Shown here one piece after another: positions 38,061 to 49,592 of a stretch of 64,000 bases of DNA (positions are counted from its first letter, which is position 1; each line of letters opens with the position of its first letter). The stretch comes from Enoplosus armatus (Eukaryota > Chordata > Actinopteri > Centrarchiformes > Enoplosidae). A program made the translations under genes and the position numbers. The stretch covers positions 3,435,501-3,499,500 of the forward strand of contig NC_092183.1 of assembly GCF_043641665.1 (NCBI RefSeq), given 5' to 3'. Below the pieces are notes generated by a model. It worked only from the letters and a program-made list of their open reading frames with translations. It was not told the origin of the DNA and did no database searches.

Positions 38061-39524
38061 CCCCCCCATCAACCCCCCATTTCCCCATCCAATCCTACGT
38101 CCCTGCACCCCCAGCCTTAACGGAGAGAAACATGGGATGTGACACCGGCCATTAGGAGACTATTGTCCAGTGATTTTCACCTCTGACATCAATCTTCACT
38201 ATTTTCTGGTGTGTACTTGTGTTTTTTAAACATGACCCCTGACGGGGAATCATTGTAACACGTATTACAGCGTGTTACTGCCATGATGAGGACTCAGTCA
38301 CTTTATAATGGAAGCTGCTTTTGTTATTGAGGGGGAGCAGTTTGCTATATTTAGCTCGATGTGAACTATAAAGTACAGGAGAGGATATCCTTTTGATTAA
38401 TCACGTCCACATCATGAATCTTGTACCAGTTATCACAGTTTATGCAGTACTATTACTTTAAAAGCAATCATCATTTTTCATTTCGGGCTACATTTTGTCA
38501 TTTTTTTTAAACGGGTGTAGGATGTAGGAATAAACTTGGCAAAATGTGGGGAGAAAATCCTTACATGCAATTTGTAGTTATTTCTGCCACAGCGTGCCTT
38601 GAATAAGTACCTTCGATATTATCCATCTAAATTATGAGAATTTGTTTTCATTTTCTGCTTCATGAACTGGTGGATGCATCATTTTGCAACAAATCTCGTG
38701 TTGTTTTCTTAAACATCACGTAATTATTGTTATTCATATAAACGGTCTAATGCTACAAGCTGCTGAATTACTTTCAAGACAATCGCAAAGAATCATCCTT
38801 TCAATTGCACCACTTCATTAGCTTCTACAATGGGACAATGAGTCCAATTACCCAGAATCCCCATTCCCGCTCTCTATGGCTCCATCTCTGGCCGTCTGCG
38901 GGGGCTGGCTCGGTGCCAGGGTGCATTCAGCGTGCTCTGATTCGCCGTAGTTATCTAAAATGTTCATTATTTTGCGATTTATTCAGACGGTGTGACAGCG
39001 TTTAAGTTTTGCCCAGTTTTCTCAAATTCAGATGAGGCCGGAGGCAGAACGGCTAAATTAATGGTCTCACAGATCAGCTAATATGGAAATGTGGCCGCAA
39101 TTAAGGAAGATGTGAGGCTAAGAGGAAAAAAGGGGGATCTTTTTATGGCAGTGTAAATTAAAATATTTGAAGAGAACATATCATTTTCACAACCACCTGA
39201 AAAAGAACAAGATGTGTGGCCGTCCAAACAAAACAATACATCTTCATCATCAGCCCAGAGAGGAAGCCAAGCTTGACAAAACTTTTTACATGAGGGTGAG
39301 GAGGAGGGGGTTGGAGGGGTCGGGGTGAGGGTGAAGGGGGGGGGGGTCTGTGGCTTTAGGCAATGACTAAAACACAATCAACCTTCTCCCCATCTCCTCA
39401 CGCTGCCGTGGCCCACAGCCCCCCACTAATTAAAGTGATACAACATCTCACAGGCCAGTGCGCACATCTAATGGGCTGGGTGAGGCCCTCCCGCCTCATA
39501 TACTCTCACTCTATAGCTGTGACC
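38061..39524. other. Gene-free; element-like at 38780-39130
   Basis: The part 38780-39130 (TCAATTGCACCACTTCATTAG, GGCTAAATTAATGG, CCGCAATTAAGG) looks like conserved non-coding DNA. G-rich low-complexity DNA lies at 39295-39350. Confidence 0.35.
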
Positions 39525-39544
39525 ACACACACACACACACACAC
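39525..39544. repeat. (CA)n microsatellite, short
   Basis: CA run of about ten units. Confidence 0.9.
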
Positions 39545-39944
39545 AGCCACCCCCCTGCCTCCAAAGATCATGAACCCAGCATGGGAGCACCAATCAAAGC
39601 CTCTTATCCTGACCCCGACATCTACTGTGTATCTGACCTCAAACAGGGGCCTTGTCATGTCTTTACGGCTCATACGAGTCTATTACACCGATACAGAAAC
39701 AGATACACAGGATAAGGGACATGTTGGTGTCCAGCGGCACTGACTAGTGCACCATTTCTTCTGCATGAGATGGAGGAAGAAGTAAACATTCTGTTTTATA
39801 ATGTCATCTCTTCATGAGCCAAGAAAAACAGCTTTCTGCTTTCTGCTTTGGGACAATGTATTTATCAGATAACCCAGTGGGTTTTTAAACGGTTCACATA
39901 GCTTTAGAAACAGGGGAGCACTGTGAGTTTTCAGGTCGTCATTT

Positions 39945-40515
39945 AGAAACGAGAAACTCCCCAAAACAAAGACAAAAATAAAATGAGAAAGAAACAAATT
40001 AGAGAGACAGACAATGACAAGAAATGGAAAGAAAAAATACAGTATGAGTTCGCAAAAGAAGACAAACACGATAGAAACTGACAGTATAAAGTAAGAAAAA
40101 GAAGGACAGACACCGCAAAGACAGCAACAATGATCAAATCAAAATACTGAAACATTAACATAACGTACTCAGTGATCAAAAGAAGGACAGACAGAAGAAA
40201 GAATAAAAGAACAGAGCGAGGAAGCAAACGCTGTGAGGAAAAGACACCATAAAGAAAGAGAAACCAGGCGCTTAGGACAGAAAGACGACACACAGAGAAA
40301 GTTAAATCTTAAAGAAAGTGAAAGAAAGTAAAACAGGAGGAAATAGCGGGAGAAATGCTTCTTAAACAAAGAGGAAAAACAGCAGCCAAGAAAGACAGAA
40401 ATATAAATATCAAGACAAAGAAGAAGAAGAAAGAACGGGAATGAAAGACAAACAGAGATACAATGATGGACTTCTGAGATGGAGATGGAGAGAAAACAAA
40501 GAAGAGGCGAAGCAA
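39945..40515 (+). repeat. Purine-biased tract, decayed AAAGA/GACAGA repeat
   Basis: For about 570 bp the plus strand is dominated by A and G with recurring AAAGAC, GACAGA, GAAAGA and AAGAAAG words but no perfect period. The complementary strand gives Phe/Leu/Ser-rich open frames of over 100 codons that are composition artefacts. Confidence 0.75.
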
Positions 40516-42758
40516 ACACTCATCAAGCAGCCTGTGTTTGGTCATTTGGAAACTCTTCTTCTTCTTGGATGATGTTCCCTTGAACCCACTGTGTGTGCAC
40601 GCGTGTGTGTGTGTGTGTGTTGGTGCACGTTCGTGCGCGCGCACACACATCGGCTGCCACGACTCAAGTTTCGCCTGCCAACATCAAAAATGAAGTGGTC
40701 AGCGGACAGCTTGGCTTGTCACAGGAAGCAGTAGGCAGCCATGCCACATGTAGCTCAGAGGACAGGCCAAGGAGGGGCGGGGAGGGGGGGGGGGGTTGCC
40801 TGAGAGGAAAATAAAGGGGATCGGGCAGTAAGGAAGCATCTTTGAACAGCCCCTAACCTGATCTCATCACGCCACATCTGTTCAGTAGTGAACCCGTGAG
40901 GTGCAGGTGCTTGTGGGAAGGTGTCGTCATCCATATTTGATGAGTGTTACAGGTTTTCTGTGTTGGCCTTAAATTTTACATTGGTTTTAACTATAAGACT
41001 GACTCCAGTTACCTCCCCCCTCTGCATTAACAATGAACACTGAGCTTAAGCTTTTTGACTTTGTTAACTTGGACTTTACTCGGCAGGTTTGATAATACTT
41101 CAGAAAGATAACATCACAGTGACGCTGAGTCGGAAGAGCTTAAAGCTGCTGTTCTGTCTCTATATGTAATAACGCTTTACAACATAAAACCACAGCAGAC
41201 AACCACAATAGTGTAATAAAATACAGAATAAAAAAAAGACGGGCCAAATGAACTAAAATCAGGGTAAGCTGTACAAAAAGGTTGATTTGAGAGGTTACAG
41301 ACTCCGACTCAGACAGACAAAGTGGATCTTCTCGGGAGGTCTGAACAGAAAAGGCTCAGTCAGTGCGTTTATTCTAACAAAACGCTAATGGAAACCAGTT
41401 ACTGCCCTAACGAGACCATTACTATGATCAATTTTGTTAACATTGATGTTGCAGAAGTGCAGCCGATCTTCAATAAAAAAAAAAAAGGGCTCTATCTGCA
41501 TTTCGACTCAGGTGTAATATTATTATCTGACTGTTGTAACAGCAGGAGCACAGCAGCCTGCCCCCTGTCTGTATGTTGAGCCATTCAGACTCAGAGGGCT
41601 CCTGTAATTGGGGAGACAAAGAAATAAGAGCGAGCGAGGTTTTAACAGTCCCACGTCAGCAAGACTCCATCAGCCGTGAAACAAAAGGGACCCAGTGATT
41701 TATCCAGCAGAAGGAGGGGAGGGGGGGGAGGGGGGTGAAGGCAGCGAGGAATTATCCGGAAAGGTCATCCTCAATTTCTGTCCAGAAATGATCTTTTCCC
41801 ACTATGTAATAAACATTTATCTGATCCCTTTATTGGCTTTATTAGATCTGACAGTTTAGTTAAGCCATTTCCAGCCGCCGCCGCCGCCGCGGGTCGTGAC
41901 AGTTAACGTTGCGCAAAAACTTCCATTGCCTCGGATTGTATTCACTGGACTGAAGGGGCAAGGACAGTAGGTCTGGGCCTGGCATTATTACCACTGTGAA
42001 ACAAAGGCTCTGCAGACCTGCTCATGCACATTCAGATGCCCATAAATATCCCTCCAGCACATGGCAGAGCAGAACATCCAGACACTGGAGCAGACTGGGT
42101 GCCGTGTTTGAGGAGAACATCTGAATGTCAATTGGATGTAATTATTGTAAAAGCTGCACTTATGTAAGGGGTACATGGGTTTGACAAAATAATGTCAACA
42201 ACTCGTGATTTAAGCTAGATGCAATTTTAAACGCTCCTACAAATGTGGGTCATATTTGTTGAATGGCAACTGCAGTTTGACTAGCAATCACTGCTTTCAT
42301 ATGTGAGTTTTTAAAGCAACATGCAAAAACAAACAACGAGCTTAAGATGCCAAATCATCTCAACAACAACATTGTGAATTAAAACGCAGCACTGAAACTG
42401 CACGGTCCTTTTAAGCACAATATGTTCTTTTAAGAATAGGAAATGTTTAATCTGCATTTGGATCTGGATCAAAATACCTAAAGGGATTATGGGATACATG
42501 TGCCAAATACATTTTCTTATTCACGTACAGTAAGGGCAGTAGGTCTTGAGATAGTTACTGCTGAACATTAAAGTCCAATCTCACCTTGTTAAGAAACCTG
42601 ACCCCCCCTCACACTCGCTGGATTGAGGATGTATTGGATGTATTTTATGAGGTTAGAAAAGAAAAAGTATTATCAGCGGGGGAACAGTTGCTAAATTTGA
42701 ATGCATTTGGCTCCCTGTCCTGGTGCATGTAGAAAAACTGTGACCCCACCCCCCCCCC
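40516..42758. other. Gene-free with short low-complexity runs
   Basis: TG/CG-rich run at 40597-40648, G run near 40783-40795, A run at about 41476-41487, G-rich tract at 41714-41737 and (CCG)n at 41876-41890. The part 41800-41960 is element-like. No gene. Confidence 0.45.
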
Positions 42759-42796
42759 GGGGATCAATAAAGTATTTCTGATTGTGATTCTGATAG
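42759..42796 (-). repeat. LINE 3' tail, inverted
   Basis: GGGGATCAATAAAGTATTTC then TGATTGTGATTCTGAT is the reverse complement of the tail at 48102-48150. Only the extreme 3' end remains. Confidence 0.8.
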
Positions 42797-42800
42797 ACTT

Positions 42801-42823
42801 CAATTCAATTCAATTCAATTCAA
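42801..42823. repeat. (CAATT)n microsatellite
   Basis: Four perfect CAATT units and a partial fifth, four bases from the LINE tail, which suggests it grew from the LINE's own terminal ATTCT-type repeat. Confidence 0.85.
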
Positions 42824-42879
42824 CTCCATATTCAGCTACAGCGCCAACAGTGTGCGACATGAGCTAACATTAGCTTAGA

Positions 42880-43260
42880 GCTTGAGTCTGCTAACGTCAA
42901 AAAAAAACGGCCGGCACCCACCAAATCCAACACAAAGGCCACGTAGCTTGCTTGCTAACACGGCCGAATTGCTAGCTAGCTAACGTAGAAAAATGCTGTC
43001 TTGAGTGGATAACGTCAGCTGAGTCATCCAGACTCCCAGGGCTAATCTGGCTTGTAAATTGGCTAGCTTGCCGTTTGAAAATCAAATGGTATCAGCTAAC
43101 GATACCGAGCAACTAACGCCAGATCCATGCAACGTAGCTAACTTACAGCTAGCCTTAGCTTGCTTGCTCGCTAACATTATTGATAGCAAAATACTATTTG
43201 AGTAGATCTGTCAGTTGGCTAGCTTGCCAAATGACTCCATCAGCTAATCCATGACTGGAT
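42880..43260 (+). repeat. GCTAGC-rich DNA with a decayed tandem duplication
   Basis: TAGCTTGCTTGCT recurs at about 42943 and 43156. Each copy is followed by GCTAAC, a TTGAGT-type word, TTGGCTAGCTTGCC and ATCAGCTAA, so two units of about 150-210 bp can be aligned with gaps. Dense GCTAAC and GCTAGC words are typical of fish intergenic DNA. Confidence 0.55.
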
Positions 43261-43860
43261 GTGATGCATTATGACAAACAGAACAGGGAACATAATTGCG
43301 TCTGTGGAAGTAATTCATTTGTCATCGGGAACAGTCGTAGTGGTTTCTGTTTTTAGCTTTAGGGAACAGAGTTACTTATAATCAGCATGTTGTTGAAAAG
43401 GACAGACCATGTCTGAATGTGTAGCGCTCACAAGTCAATACGCTGGTGGATGTAATGAAAGTAACCTGCCCTCTAATGATTAGCGGGTTACAAATCCTTT
43501 CTAAACGCTGATAAATGGAGCTTTAAGACGCTCTGCCGTCCTTCTGTAATGACAGCCAATCCTGCTGTTGATGCTTGCATCAGTATGCAGCGATAATGGT
43601 GCGCTTGCAGAAGCAGTTGGGGTTGTAAACAACGTCTGTCATTCAGTTTAATGGACTTGGGGGCATTGTAATGGCTTTGTACCGCTTTCACATTCACTGC
43701 ACCAAATGTGTAGAGTAAAGCGCCGGAAGATCATTTTACCTTGAAAATAGATTAAATAAACCTTTCATCTCTTTCATAGCTCTATCTTCAAGGACACCCC
43801 CCCCTCAACCATGCTAACCCCCCACCCCTCAACCCCCCCCCCCCACCTCACTGCAACAGC
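43261..43860. other. Gene-free with C runs
   Basis: C-rich runs at about 43796-43847. No gene. Confidence 0.55.
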
Positions 43861-44340
43861 AGAATATATTCTGTCTCTATTTCAATCATTTGTGCAGGCA
43901 AATGACAAAAGGTCTTTCAAATGAATTCTTATTTGTCTATTTGAATGTTTCTGTATTTACTCAGCTGTCACCGGATGAAATACAGTCCATCTACGCCACA
44001 TTACCAGCCGCCGCCTCCCCCAGCTCGACCGATAAGAACACCACATACAGTATTTTCACTCCTCTTCCAAATAATGACCGGCCTGCGTGCCCATGTTCCT
44101 CCTGTTGGAGAAAGTGCTTCTTATTAGTGAGATTTATGAGGCCTCCACGTCGCCACTCTTGTGGTGGACCAGCCACCTCAGAATTAGTCATTGGCATCCC
44201 AAGGTTAATTAGGTTGATCGTGTCTTTAAATAGCAGGATCATCATTGCTCTTCTCTCTTTCGCCTGGCTCTCCGCTCCCCCTGGTTCCCTCTGCCGGATT
44301 GCAGCAAGACTGCTCATCGGCTGGGCTCCCATTCAGGAGC
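43861..44340. promoter_or_regulatory. Conserved-element-like block
   Basis: Repeat-free DNA with AAGGTTAATTAGGTTGATCG and TCAGAATTAGTCATTGGC. The frame of 168 codons (43890-44396) has no splice or start support and runs into T-rich low complexity at 44348-44396, so it is not called as a gene. Confidence 0.3.
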
Positions 44341-44479
44341 TGTCAGGGTTTTTTTTTTTTCTTCCTTTTTCTTTCTTTCTTTTTTTTTTTTTTTAACCAA
44401 ATCCTGGCTCCCAATGTGGGGCAGGCGGGCTAAGTTAGCGCGAAAGTGAAGTTGTCACTCAGAGACAGAGGAGGTGCGG

Positions 44480-44765
44480 TGCAGTGTGGGCCGGAGGAGC
44501 TAACGGTTTGCCTGCGCCTCGCCTCCAATCCAGACCATCTGTGGCCCCAGCTGGAGTGCCAGCGATGGTCTGGCACTTGTACCGCGCCATATTTACAGAT
44601 CTAAACACAAATGGCTACTGCCTGATTGTTTCACGATTCATTAGTCAGACAAGCTCGGCTCTCGCGCCAGCCCAGCTGTTACAGAGTAAACCTTTGTCAC
44701 TTAATAGGGCTGCTTATTGCCTCCCCATCAAACGTATTGATCTGTGGCCTCCTCCTTTAAGGTGA
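44480..44765. promoter_or_regulatory. Conserved-element-like block with a hairpin
   Basis: GC-balanced and repeat-free, containing the inverted repeat at 44530-44573 and motifs such as CGATTCATTAGTCAGAC and GTCACTTAATAGGG. A CTTTAAG|GTGAGG donor-like end lies at 44762 but no open frame supports an exon. Confidence 0.3.
44530..44573. repeat. Inverted repeat, perfect 10-bp arms
   Basis: CCAGACCATC (44530-44539) and GATGGTCTGG (44564-44573) are exact reverse complements. After a 2x2 mismatch the stem can continue with TGGC/GCCA around a 12-base loop. Confidence 0.8.
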
Positions 44766-45424
44766 GGTGACTGGGAGCGTGGGGACAGACAGGAGGAGGA
44801 GACAGTGACGCGGTGGGGTCGAGAGGATGTACGGAGGGTTTATTAAAACATGAACCACCAGGAGAGAGATGTGAATGAGAACAGAAATAAATCAGCGATT
44901 GATTTTAAGCAGCTTTTTCATATCACATGGTGTTATTATGTCTCTGTGGTCTCTAGGGAACTTGTTCACCTTGTACAAGATTTTACTTCCAACCAGACGC
45001 AGCTCATTTCAATGACATTTTCTGTGGATTTTCGTTAAATTTGTCTGAAATCAGTAATATTTGATTTAAAATAAAACCTGCAGGCTCTCGGGCTCCTTAA
45101 AAAGACCTCAGAGGACGCTCAGCTACTAATACTACAGAAAAGACCCACTACTTTGTGTCGTGTTGTGAGGTGGAACTTCAACCATAAATTCAGACTTGAC
45201 CCGAAATATTAGTCCAGTAGCCTTCTGGTAGACAGGAAGTGGGTTGTTACTAGTGACTGCAAAGAAGAATGGAGTGTGTAATACTTAATATATATTATAA
45301 TATGTATTATAAAATATAACCTACAAAACTGGATATATGCAATACTTAGCAAATATCCAAGTAGACTAAATTTACTGTTAGGCTACATTGTGCTTTGTAT
45401 AAAGTTAACTTAGCATATTATACG
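44766..45424. other. Non-coding stretch, nothing recognised
   Basis: No gene; AT-rich part at 45270-45420. Confidence 0.5.
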
Positions 45425-45520
45425 ATATGGCCAAAAGTATGTGGACACCCCGTTTGTGTACTTTTAGTCTGAAGCTGTCATAAAGGTGGAAAGTTCAGGT
45501 GTCTTAATACTTTCAGTGTA
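45425..45520. mobile_element. Short MITE-like remnant of the Tc1/mariner family (copy 3)
   Basis: The left end ATATGGCCAAAAGTATGTGG-ACACC (45425-45449) is the terminal inverted repeat of the family seen at 1722 and 32522. The right end CAGGTGTC-TTAATACTTT (about 45496-45514) is a decayed inverted copy of it. Only about 45 bp lie between, so no transposase remains. Confidence 0.6.
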
Positions 45521-46319
45521 TTTACGTCTCCATTTACTTTATCAACACTATACAAATGTACTTTTAATGCACGTTGGTATGCGCCCTACCTTGCACAAAC
45601 TACTCTCTTTTCAGTTTCCGATGTGAAAGTCAGAAAATAGTCAGGGCCGTAAGGTCGGAGTGAGGTTGAGCCCAGAGAAGCCGGAGCCAAGGTCCTACAG
45701 TGTGTGATATAACAGGAACAGCTGCCTCAGCAATATCTGTGTCGCCGCAAAATAAAAGCTGTCCTCAAACTTACGGACCCGTTCCTTAGAAGACAAAGAG
45801 ATGGGGGGAAAAACCAAAAAAGTCAATCTTCAGGTCAAGCGTTTTACACTGGTTAGTGGAAGAGGGTGTATTGATTTCACATTAAGAGCACCGGTGCGCG
45901 CTCCAACACTATCTAAGTAATTCAGTGATCTGGACCTCAAAGACGAGCTCAGCTATTGGCTTTCTGCCATTTCCCATGCTGCTCAGTAGAATCTATGAAC
46001 ATCAGCTGAGCGTGCGGCGTATGGTGGCCTAAACGCCGACATTGATCGGGGAAGCGTTTTTGTTTGTAAGTTTGTCACAGCTGATCACAATGGAGAAGAA
46101 ATTAGACTTGTCAGGGGTGGAGGTGGGCGGGGTCAGGGGTCGATAACAATGGTGCAAAAAAGGGAAATCCCAGTGGAGCCATGAAGGTCGGACTTAACCA
46201 GATTTAACACGGTGACATTTGTATTGACTCGCTGTCGTCCCTGCTACAACGTGCATGTGCAGACGTACTGTCGCTCTCTCTACGGGAAATGACACGTGTA
46301 CGGTAGAGTAAGCATTACA
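45521..46319. other. Non-coding stretch, nothing recognised
   Basis: No gene or named repeat. Confidence 0.5.
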
Positions 46320-46520
46320 CGTCTCAGAACCTTAAATACCTGATTTAATTAACACGTTATTAGCTAATTAGCGCATGTTGATTAATGCTCTATTAATTCT
46401 CCCCTGACCCAGTTGAATCCTCAATGGCTACATTGGACATTAAAGTGGCAAACGGTGTAATTAGTCGCCCAGACTCTGGCGGCTTCGCAGCTGTGCAGAG
46501 TTAAGATGATTTACAAATCA
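46320..46520. promoter_or_regulatory. Conserved-element-like block rich in homeodomain sites
   Basis: Within 130 bp there are TTAATTAA (46345-46352), the palindrome GCTAATTAGC (46363-46372), GATTAATGC, TATTAATTC and GTAATTAGTC, then repeat-free mixed DNA. ATTA/TAAT cores are bound by homeodomain proteins (known); that this block is an enhancer is inference. Confidence 0.4.
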
Positions 46521-46653
46521 AACCCACATTTCTTATTGTGATGTTCTTCTGGTTATAAATTTTGTTATTTTTTCCCTTGTTTGCTTGTTTAATGAACTTA
46601 TTTCTGTGTAAACTTTGTCTGCTTGCATTAATGAATGCATGCAGACAAATTCA

Positions 46654-47109
46654 AGAAGTATTCAAATCCTTTACTTAAGTGACAATAGCAATACCACACT
46701 ATAAAAGTACTACATTGCAATTAAAAGTACTGGATTCAAAATTGTACTTAAGTAAAAGTACGTGAGTATTAGCAACAAAAATGTACTTAAAGTGTCAAAA
46801 GTAAAAGTACACATTATGCTGACTTGCATCTTTCAGTGTTACATTATTATATTATTTGATTATTAATGTAATTAACATGTAAGCAGAACTAAAATGTGGG
46901 AGCTGTTTGAGGAGGAGCTAATTTATTTACCTAACTTATTTACTTTCTTTTATTGATTAATCTTAATAACTACAGCTGCAGCTGAATTACATCTGAAATG
47001 TGGTGGAGCAGAAGTATAAAGTGACATAGAATGGAAATTCTCAAGTACAAGTACCTCAAAATTGTAAGTACTGTACTTGGGTAAGCGTACTTTGTTACGT
47101 TCCACTGCT
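46654..47109 (-). mobile_element. AAGTAAAAGTAC-type non-autonomous element, near full length
   Basis: It starts AGAAGTATTCAAATCCTTTA and ends GTACTTTGTTACGTTCCACTG, with internal TTAAGTAAAAGTACGTGAG, AATGTACTTAAAGTG and CAAGTACAAGTACCTCAAA. This matches in order a very common fish interspersed element with no coding capacity. An inverted copy lies at 60883-61258. The superfamily is not certain from sequence alone. Confidence 0.75.
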
Positions 47110-47241
47110 TGTTATTGGTTTTCCTACATGTGTATTATGTGTGTGTCAGTATGTGTGTGTATAAGGTGTTTATGCAAATGTGGGTTTGCATATGTGCAGG
47201 TGTGTTTGTGCGCGCATCGCTGGGAGTTGAGGGCGTGCATG

Positions 47242-47243
<2 letters not shown>

Positions 47244-47314
<71 letters not shown>
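47244..47314. repeat. (TG)n microsatellite, long
   Basis: About 35 uninterrupted TG units, followed after a short gap by ACACACACACA, so the region can pair with itself. Confidence 0.97.
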
Positions 47315-47315
<1 letters not shown>

Positions 47316-48101
47316 GCTGCTTTGCTTTTCTGCACACACACACAGACAGCTCAGCTTTGTACAGCTGCCGACCCTCAGAGAGGCGTGCTGGGGGCAGCGT
47401 GAGCCTCCAGTGCATCTATCATCACGCTGACAGGGCTGCCGTCCCCACACACTGTTCAAAGTGAGATCTTCAGTATGGCTGCTTAGCAAATAATTGATGG
47501 GGTGCTTCCCGGTTTTTAAGGAGAGGAGCGGTTAGACGGCAGGCCAGCGATGAGCACTTTTAAAGTGACGTGTGAATCACTCTTTCATGACCCATAAAGC
47601 CATCTGGAATAACAAAGCACCCGGCTCCCGTTTGGGTCTTTATTCAGAGTTTCAGAGAGTTACCGGTGGAGTTTTTTATTTTAAGCAACGATGCCTTGTC
47701 CCTGACTCCCTGGTTGTTTATTTTTTCTTCTCTTTCCACTGTTTCTTTCTAAAGCATCCTGTCATACGTCTGTATATTTGTCTTTGATATTTGTTTATTA
47801 GCAAATTTGGTGGACAAGCAGCTGTGCAACTTTTGTATTTTTGAGCAATAAGTAGTACAGTTTGTTTCAGTACAGCTGGGAAAGTCTGGGCCCTACAAGT
47901 CTTCCAAGTTAACTGCTAACTGTCATTGCATTTCCATGCTTGTTGATCAGAATGGTAGATAATGAACATTAAACCAACACTCACTAACCTCACAAAGGTC
48001 CCAGCCAGTGAACTTGATCGTCACCTTAAGTTAGCTAACATTAGCCAACATTAGCCTCCATAACCTACTGGTCAGACCTGATTTGAGCAGGAGTGTATTT
48101 A
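47315..48101. other. Non-coding stretch with a TTAGC-rich segment
   Basis: AGTTAGCTAACATTAGCC at about 48030-48076 is partly alike to 56046-56095. No gene. Confidence 0.45.
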
Positions 48102-48310
48102 AATCAGAATCAGAATCAGAAATACTTTATTGATCCCCAGGGGGAAACTGTACAGTACCGGTGCTCCCATTCAAGAGTAGAAAGTAGCATAAATTTAGAA
48201 CTAAAAGTATGTACAAAATATAAAAATAAGAAATAGAAAATAAAAAATATACACATGTACAATATTTAAGTGAAAAATAGAAGTAAAAAATATACACAAC
48301 AATGTATATT
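48102..48310 (+). mobile_element. LINE 3' end fragment
   Basis: AATCAGAATCAGAATCAG followed by AAATACTTTATTGATCCCC, GGGGGAAACTG and GTGCTCCCATTCAAGAG is the well-known 3' end of a fish LINE family in inverted sense, continuing into A-rich text. No reverse transcriptase region is present. Confidence 0.8.
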
Positions 48311-49532
48311 TTTATATATATGTATGTATGTATATGTAAATGCTCATGAATTCAAGTTTTCATTTGTAAGAAGAAGAATGTGCTATTTCTTCTTGTAAAA
48401 GTTCAAACAGCTATGAGCTGGGAGGAAGTTTGGGGGTTTTGGGACGCTGTTGGGTGGCACAAGAACATCAGGAAGTGTACTATACTTTCAGTGTAGTATA
48501 GTATAGTACTGCTAAGAAGATAGTAGATCTAAACTAGTAACAAGTTGCAACAGGCACTACCAGAAAAGTTCTCTGTGTCCTGTTCCAGAAAAAAAGAAAT
48601 CCTCTTGGCCTGACATCTGTATTGACAGAACATAGTGAACAGTGAAGTGTGATGGCTGCAACGTCTGCGTGCTGTCTTTCCACTTCCTGTTATTGTCCAG
48701 CATGTTTGAATGGCGTCTGGAGCCCACTGCACCTTCCCAGCAGATGGACTGCAAATATGGCCTCTGATTTATCTGGCCACTGATTAACTGTGAGAAAACA
48801 ACACTCCACCAAATGTGTATGTGTATGTGTGTGGTGGGTGGCGGTGGTGGGGAGGACGCTAATATATTCATGAAAATGTATTCATAAAAAATGATAATTG
48901 TGATCGAAACCCCTCCGTGGCTCAGAGGATGAGTCAATAAAAAGCAGGCGAAATTGACAGGCGCCTGTTATATGGACAGCACTCGCAATAACAGATGGGG
49001 GGGCAGAGGGATGGACTGTGCACGGGCGCCTGATTGATCACACCAAAGTGGGTGAGTGTTAAAATGTTACGCAACAAGCTTTTATTTCCTTCCCTTGCAC
49101 TACCTCATCATACACGATTATTCTACGGCGAGAGGAATATTTTGTTAAATCTATTTTCAGGATGCTGCAGCTCAGATCTTAACACCTTCCGTCGCTATTT
49201 GCTTGTAATCTTGTGCTGCTAAGTCGCTTCGGGTTCATCTGAGGTAATTCCACTCTCTTTAAGTGTTAACATCAGCTCAAAATGTAAATGTTAACGTGGA
49301 TAAACGGACGCACTTCGAGATGAGTTTGCACTCTCTTTCCTCCACAAAGTTTTTTTTTTTTGTTTGTTTTTACTCGTCAGACTTCAGCTCCCTCGTTGTG
49401 TGAGCGTTAAGCGGCGAGTTGGACAAGACTCAGACATAGATGAATGTCAGCCATTATCGCGGGCGGCCATTTGTGCTGGTATTTGACTCACTAATGATCG
49501 TCTTCCAGGCAGGGTTCATCAGCTTCAACGCA
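48311..49532. other. Gene-free; element-like at 48900-49260
   Basis: GTATAGTATAGTAC duplication near 48493-48508, G-rich 48836-48855. The part 48900-49260 is mixed and repeat-poor. T run at 49350-49361. No gene. Confidence 0.4.

Positions 49533-49591
<59 letters not shown>
49533..49591. repeat. (CA)n microsatellite, long
   Basis: About 29 uninterrupted AC units. Confidence 0.97.

Positions 49592-49592
<1 letters not shown>

Noticed and set aside
43890..44396. 168-codon plus-strand frame
   Set aside because: Ends in a T-rich low-complexity tract giving Phe runs, has no splice or start context, and overlaps an element-like block.
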